Assembly (NCBI RefSeq): GCF_026344135.1
Contig: NZ_JAPKNA010000006.1
Span: 124,001-188,000 of the forward strand
From: Alcaligenes parafaecalis
GTDB lineage: Bacteria > Pseudomonadota > Gammaproteobacteria > Burkholderiales > Burkholderiaceae_B
Reading direction: 5' to 3'
DNA length: 64,000 nt
Part shown: piece by piece, positions 61,075 to 64,000 of the stretch
Position numbering within the stretch: position 1 is the stretch's first letter
Layout of the letters: every line of letters begins with the position of its first letter
Made by a program: the position numbers and the translations under genes
Notes under the pieces: model-generated
What the model was told of the DNA's origin: nothing
Databases searched by the model: none
Seen by the model: the letters and a program-made list of their open reading frames with translations, nothing else

Positions 61075-62550
61075 TTACAGCTGCTGACACATGTATTTGA
61101 TTTCCAGGTACTCATCGATACCGTAGCGAGAGCCTTCGCGACCCAGACCGGATTGCTTGACGCCCCCAAACGGAGCCACTTCGTTGGAAATCAAACCGGT
61201 ATTGACGCCGACCATGCCGTATTCCAGCGATTCGCCCATGCGCCAGGCACGTGCGTTGTCGCGGGTGAACAGATAGGCAGCAAGACCATATTCGGTGTCA
61301 TTGGCCATCGCGATCGCTTCGGCTTCGTCTTTGAAGCGGAACAAAGGCGCCACAGGGCCAAACAATTCTTCGCGAGCCACGCGCATGGCAGGCGTTGCAT
61401 CACCCAGCACGGTGGGCGAGAAGTACGTACCGCCCAAAGGATGAGGAGCGCCACCTTGCAGAACGCTGGCGCCGTGCTCGACGGCATCATCAATCAATTC
61501 ACGCAGACGGTTGACGGCTTTTTGCTCGATCAGCGGACCTTGCTCCACGCCCTCTTCCATACCGTTGCCCACTTTCAGAGCAGCAACGCGCTCGCTCAAG
61601 GCCTTGGCAAAGCGATCGTAAATACCGTCTTGCACCAGGAAGCGATTGGCACACACACAAGTCTGGCCGCTGTTGCGGTACTTGGAAGCCATGGCGCCTT
61701 CAATGGCAGCGTCCAGGTCAGCATCGTCAAACACGATGAACGGAGCATTGCCACCCAGTTCCAAAGACAGACGCTTGATGGTGGGAGCACATTGCGCCAT
61801 CAACAAACGGCCCACTTCTGTAGAACCGGTGAAGGACAGCTTGCGCACGATAGGGCTGGCGGTCAGGACCGCACCCACCACGCGGGACTGGCCGGTGACC
61901 AACTGGAACACGCCAGCAGGAATACCCACGCGCTCGGCCAGTACGGCCAGCGCCACGGCGGTCAGGGGAGTCAGGTCGGCAGGGCGAACAATAATGCTGC
62001 AACCAGCAGCCAGGGCTGGTGCCACCTTGCGGGTAATCATGGCCGCAGGGAAGTTCCAGGGAGTGATGGCCGCGCACACGCCTACAGGCTGCTTGACCAC
62101 CACAATGCGCTTGTCCGACTGAGGGTGACCCATCACGTCGCCATACACACGCTTGGCTTCTTCGCTGAACCACTCCACAAAGGAGGCGGCGTACAGCACT
62201 TCACCACGAGCCTCGGCCCAGGGCTTGCCCTGTTCCATAGTCATGATGGTGGCCAGGTCATCCGCATTGGCAACCATGGCATCGAACCAGGCGCGCAACA
62301 GCTTGGCGCGTTCGTGCCCGCTGCGTGCTTTCCATTCGCGCTGGGCCACTTCAGCATCGCTGATGACCGATTCGATTTCTGCTGTGGCCAGGCTGGCGAC
62401 ATTGGCCAGGCACTCGCCCGTAGCAGGATTAAGAACGGCGAAGGTGTTGCCATCGCCTGCCGAGACCCAACCCTGAGCGGTCCAGGACTGATCTTTAGCC
62501 AGGCTGGGATCCTTCAGTTTGCTAATCAATGATGCCGCGATATTGTTCAT
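61075..62550 (-). CDS. NAD(P)-dependent semialdehyde dehydrogenase (GabD-like)
   Basis: 491 residues. Close in pattern to succinate-semialdehyde dehydrogenases: TMEQGKPWAEARGEVLYAASFVEWFSEEAKRVYGD, TPWNFPAAMITRKVAPALAAGC, FTGSTEVGRLLM, catalytic Glu in LELGGNAPFIVFDDADLDAAI (about residue 263), and Cys in RNSGQTCVCANRFLVQDGIYD (about 297). First gene of the operon after a sigma-70 promoter. It is divergent from an IclR regulator. Confidence 0.93.
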   Translation of the reverse strand: MNNIAASLISKLKDPSLAKDQSWTAQGWVSAGDGNTFAVLNPATGECLANVASLATAEIESVISDAEVAQREWKARSGHERAKLLRAWFDAMVANADDLATIMTMEQGKPWAEARGEVLYAASFVEWFSEEAKRVYGDVMGHPQSDKRIVVVKQPVGVCAAITPWNFPAAMITRKVAPALAAGCSIIVRPADLTPLTAVALAVLAERVGIPAGVFQLVTGQSRVVGAVLTASPIVRKLSFTGSTEVGRLLMAQCAPTIKRLSLELGGNAPFIVFDDADLDAAIEGAMASKYRNSGQTCVCANRFLVQDGIYDRFAKALSERVAALKVGNGMEEGVEQGPLIEQKAVNRLRELIDDAVEHGASVLQGGAPHPLGGTYFSPTVLGDATPAMRVAREELFGPVAPLFRFKDEAEAIAMANDTEYGLAAYLFTRDNARAWRMGESLEYGMVGVNTGLISNEVAPFGGVKQSGLGREGSRYGIDEYLEIKYMCQQL

Positions 62551-62858
62551 TATGCTGAACCTGTTTCTCTTATAGTGAACTTGATAGAATTATAGGAGCC
62601 GAAAAATCGTGACGTCAACGAATCGGCTTACGGGTTTACCCGTAGAGCATCAGTCACCGTATTTTTTATTCCGGGGGGTTTAAGGGCACAATGTAGCGCT
62701 GGCATCAATGCGGCAAATCTGGCCTAATTCAGGACCTGCACGCTTGGTCTGCGGTCTGATTGTCCGTGGGATGCCGCTTGCTGTGCTGACAGACCCTTAC
62801 CCCTGTTTCCCGAGTTCAGCCCGCCCAGGCGGGCTTAGTGGACTTCCTGTGTGTTGTT
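62551..62858. promoter_or_regulatory. Divergent control region between the dehydrogenase operon and iclR
   Basis: No gene is seen in this 308-bp spacer. On the minus strand, TTGACG (62618-62613)-N18-TATAAT (62594-62589) is a good promoter for the operon, about 40 nt before the ATG. Downstream of it TGAAC occurs twice, 20 bp apart (62556-62560 and 62576-62580), a possible IclR site between promoter and gene. Confidence 0.7.
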
Positions 62859-63647
62859 ATGGAGTTAGTCGTAGTGGAAGAGAAGAAACTGGTTCCGGCT
62901 GTAGTACGTGCAGTCACCGTGCTGGACGAATTGGCGGCCTCGCCGGAGCCCCTGTCATTTACGGACCTGGTCAAACGCCTGGGTATGCCCAAAAGCTCTT
63001 TGTATGGTCTGTGCACCACCTTGCTGGATCTGCACCTGATTCGTAAGTTGGAAAATGGCAGTTTCACCCTGGGCACACACGTCATGGGCTGGGCCAATGC
63101 CTTCCTGTCCCAACTGGACCTGACGCAAGAGTTTTTTGCGGCGTGGGACGATATGCGCGTCTTGCCTGAAGAGACCATTACCCTGTCCATTCTGGATGGT
63201 GAGGATGTGGTCTATATCGCCTGCCGAAACGGCACCCGGCCACTGGGTTTTACCTTCCGCGCCGGAATGCGTTTGCCCGCGGTTTATACCGCTACCGGCA
63301 AAGCCATGCTGAGCACGCTGCAAGGGCAAGATCTGGAACAAGCCTTGAATCATCCCTGGCCAGAACCGCTGACCGTTCATGGCCCACGCAATAAAGATGA
63401 TTTGATGGTGGAACTGAACGATGTACAGCGCCTGGGTTACTCCGTAGACGCCTGTGGCGTGCGTGATGGCATGCACTGTTTTGGAGCAGCGGTTTTTGAT
63501 TCCAATAACCGGGCAGCGGTAGCCGGTGTGGCCGTCAGCTTGTTGACTCAGGAAGCCGATGAAGCCGCACAGCGCCGTGCCGGTGAAGCCATGCGCAAGC
63601 TGGCCAACCGTTTGTCAGAGCGCTTAGGCGCATCGCGTAAAGCCTGA
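62859..63647 (+). CDS. IclR family transcriptional regulator
   Basis: 262 residues from ATG 62859. A GTG at 62874 (VEEKKLVPAVVRAV), with GGAG 10 nt upstream, is an equally good start. N-terminal winged helix (about 15-75): VRAVTVLDELAASPEPLSFTDLVKRLGMPKSSLYGLCTTLLDLHLIRKLENGSFTLG. The C-terminal effector domain (GMRLPAVYTATGKAMLSTL, GVRDGMHCFGAAVFDSNNRAAVAGVAVS) has the usual Cys and His region. It is the likely controller of the divergent importer-dehydrogenase operon. Confidence 0.92.
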   Translation: MELVVVEEKKLVPAVVRAVTVLDELAASPEPLSFTDLVKRLGMPKSSLYGLCTTLLDLHLIRKLENGSFTLGTHVMGWANAFLSQLDLTQEFFAAWDDMRVLPEETITLSILDGEDVVYIACRNGTRPLGFTFRAGMRLPAVYTATGKAMLSTLQGQDLEQALNHPWPEPLTVHGPRNKDDLMVELNDVQRLGYSVDACGVRDGMHCFGAAVFDSNNRAAVAGVAVSLLTQEADEAAQRRAGEAMRKLANRLSERLGASRKA

Positions 63648-63750
63648 TGCAGAGCGTCGGACAACGGCGCTTTCAGATATTGGGGCAGCCAAGGCTGCCC
63701 GGCAATGCCGTTAGGCCTGAATAACAGCATCACTTGATGTCTTTTGCCTG

Positions 63751-64000
63751 TTAACAAGACGCCGAGGCGCGCTGCGATGACCTGCCCCACCAGGCCAGCA
63801 CAATCGCCAATACACAGAGTCCTGCGGTAATCAGGAAAGTGATGGAAAAGGCGCTACTAATCGCCTGTGCAGAGCTCTCCGCCACCACCTGACCGCCCAA
63901 TAAAGACGCAAATACCAGGGGAAGTAAAGAAGCCCCGGCCATAAAGCCCAAATTGCGCGACAAGCCCAGCAGACCCGACAGCAGGCCTTTATGTTCTTCC
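63751..64000 (-). CDS. MFS transporter, C-terminal end only
   Basis: The frame is open to the right edge; 82 residues are seen: ...EEHKGLLSGLLGLSRNLGFMAGASLLPLVFASLLGG, then AFSITFLITAGLCVLAIVLAWWGRSS and a short polar tail. This is the last two helices of a major-facilitator transporter, probably a drug exporter of the DHA type. The start lies outside the window. The 103 bp between iclR and this stop hold only the palindrome GGGCAGCC / GGCTGCCC (63683-63700). Confidence 0.85.
   Translation of the reverse strand, partial: EEHKGLLSGLLGLSRNLGFMAGASLLPLVFASLLGGQVVAESSAQAISSAFSITFLITAGLCVLAIVLAWWGRSSQRASASC

Noticed and set aside
59609..61087. 492-codon plus frame opposite the binding-protein gene
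   Set aside because: Shadow of the binding protein; repeats of His/Gln/Gly typical of antisense frames.
61153..62532. 459-codon plus frame opposite the semialdehyde dehydrogenase
   Set aside because: Shadow frame; the minus frame has all ALDH motifs.

Overview
The window reads as chromosomal DNA of a betaproteobacterium of the Alcaligenaceae, most likely Alcaligenes. This rests on the hrcA-hemH-grpE-dnaK-dnaJ order, the divergent nadK-recN pair, the fur/bamE/dapB block and the general look of the proteins. I ran no database search, so the genus is an inference. No insertion sequence, phage, plasmid function or CRISPR array was seen.

Layout. 1-10.5 kb is core genome: the heat-shock locus (dnaJ, cut by the window edge, then dnaK, grpE, hemH and hrcA, all on the minus strand), nadK and recN, fur opposite bamE, and dapB with a clear terminator. 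Two consensus-like sigma-32 promoters lie before dnaK and grpE. 10.6-18.1 kb is metabolic: a fatty-acid-hydroxylase-fold membrane enzyme, a GntR regulator, an alpha/beta hydrolase translationally coupled to an iron-type alcohol dehydrogenase, an MFS organic-acid transporter, and dctA opposite a second GntR regulator. murB and a tRNA cluster (Gly-Cys-Gly) follow to 19.8 kb.

19.8-33 kb holds a GMC oxidoreductase opposite an AraC regulator, a large lipoprotein lipase followed by a 13-copy hexanucleotide repeat, a tetR-emrB-emrA-nodT type tripartite efflux operon, a marR-MFS-periplasmic protein operon, and a DinB-fold protein. 33.3-38 kb is an iron locus: a TonB siderophore receptor, a Bcr/CflA exporter and a PchR-like AraC regulator, with Fur-box-like sites. 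38.1-43.5 kb is a LysR-controlled oxidative operon: GMC oxidoreductase, tiny membrane protein, aldehyde dehydrogenase and minimal catalase. 43.6-49.1 kb encodes a membrane-bound formate dehydrogenase (Cys rather than Sec at the active site) and its maturation factor FdhE, which carries an in-frame (Ala-Gln)9 repeat.

49-55 kb is accessory: a secreted esterase, a DUF4153-type membrane protein, a RES-Xre type toxin-antitoxin pair with an operator-like repeat upstream, and an HNH nuclease. 55-63.7 kb is a catabolic operon: a semialdehyde dehydrogenase, a complete branched-chain-amino-acid-type ABC importer and an iron-type alcohol dehydrogenase, opposite an IclR regulator. The simplest reading is import of a hydroxy-acid such as 4-hydroxybutyrate, oxidation to its semialdehyde and then to the dicarboxylate. 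The window ends inside an MFS transporter gene.
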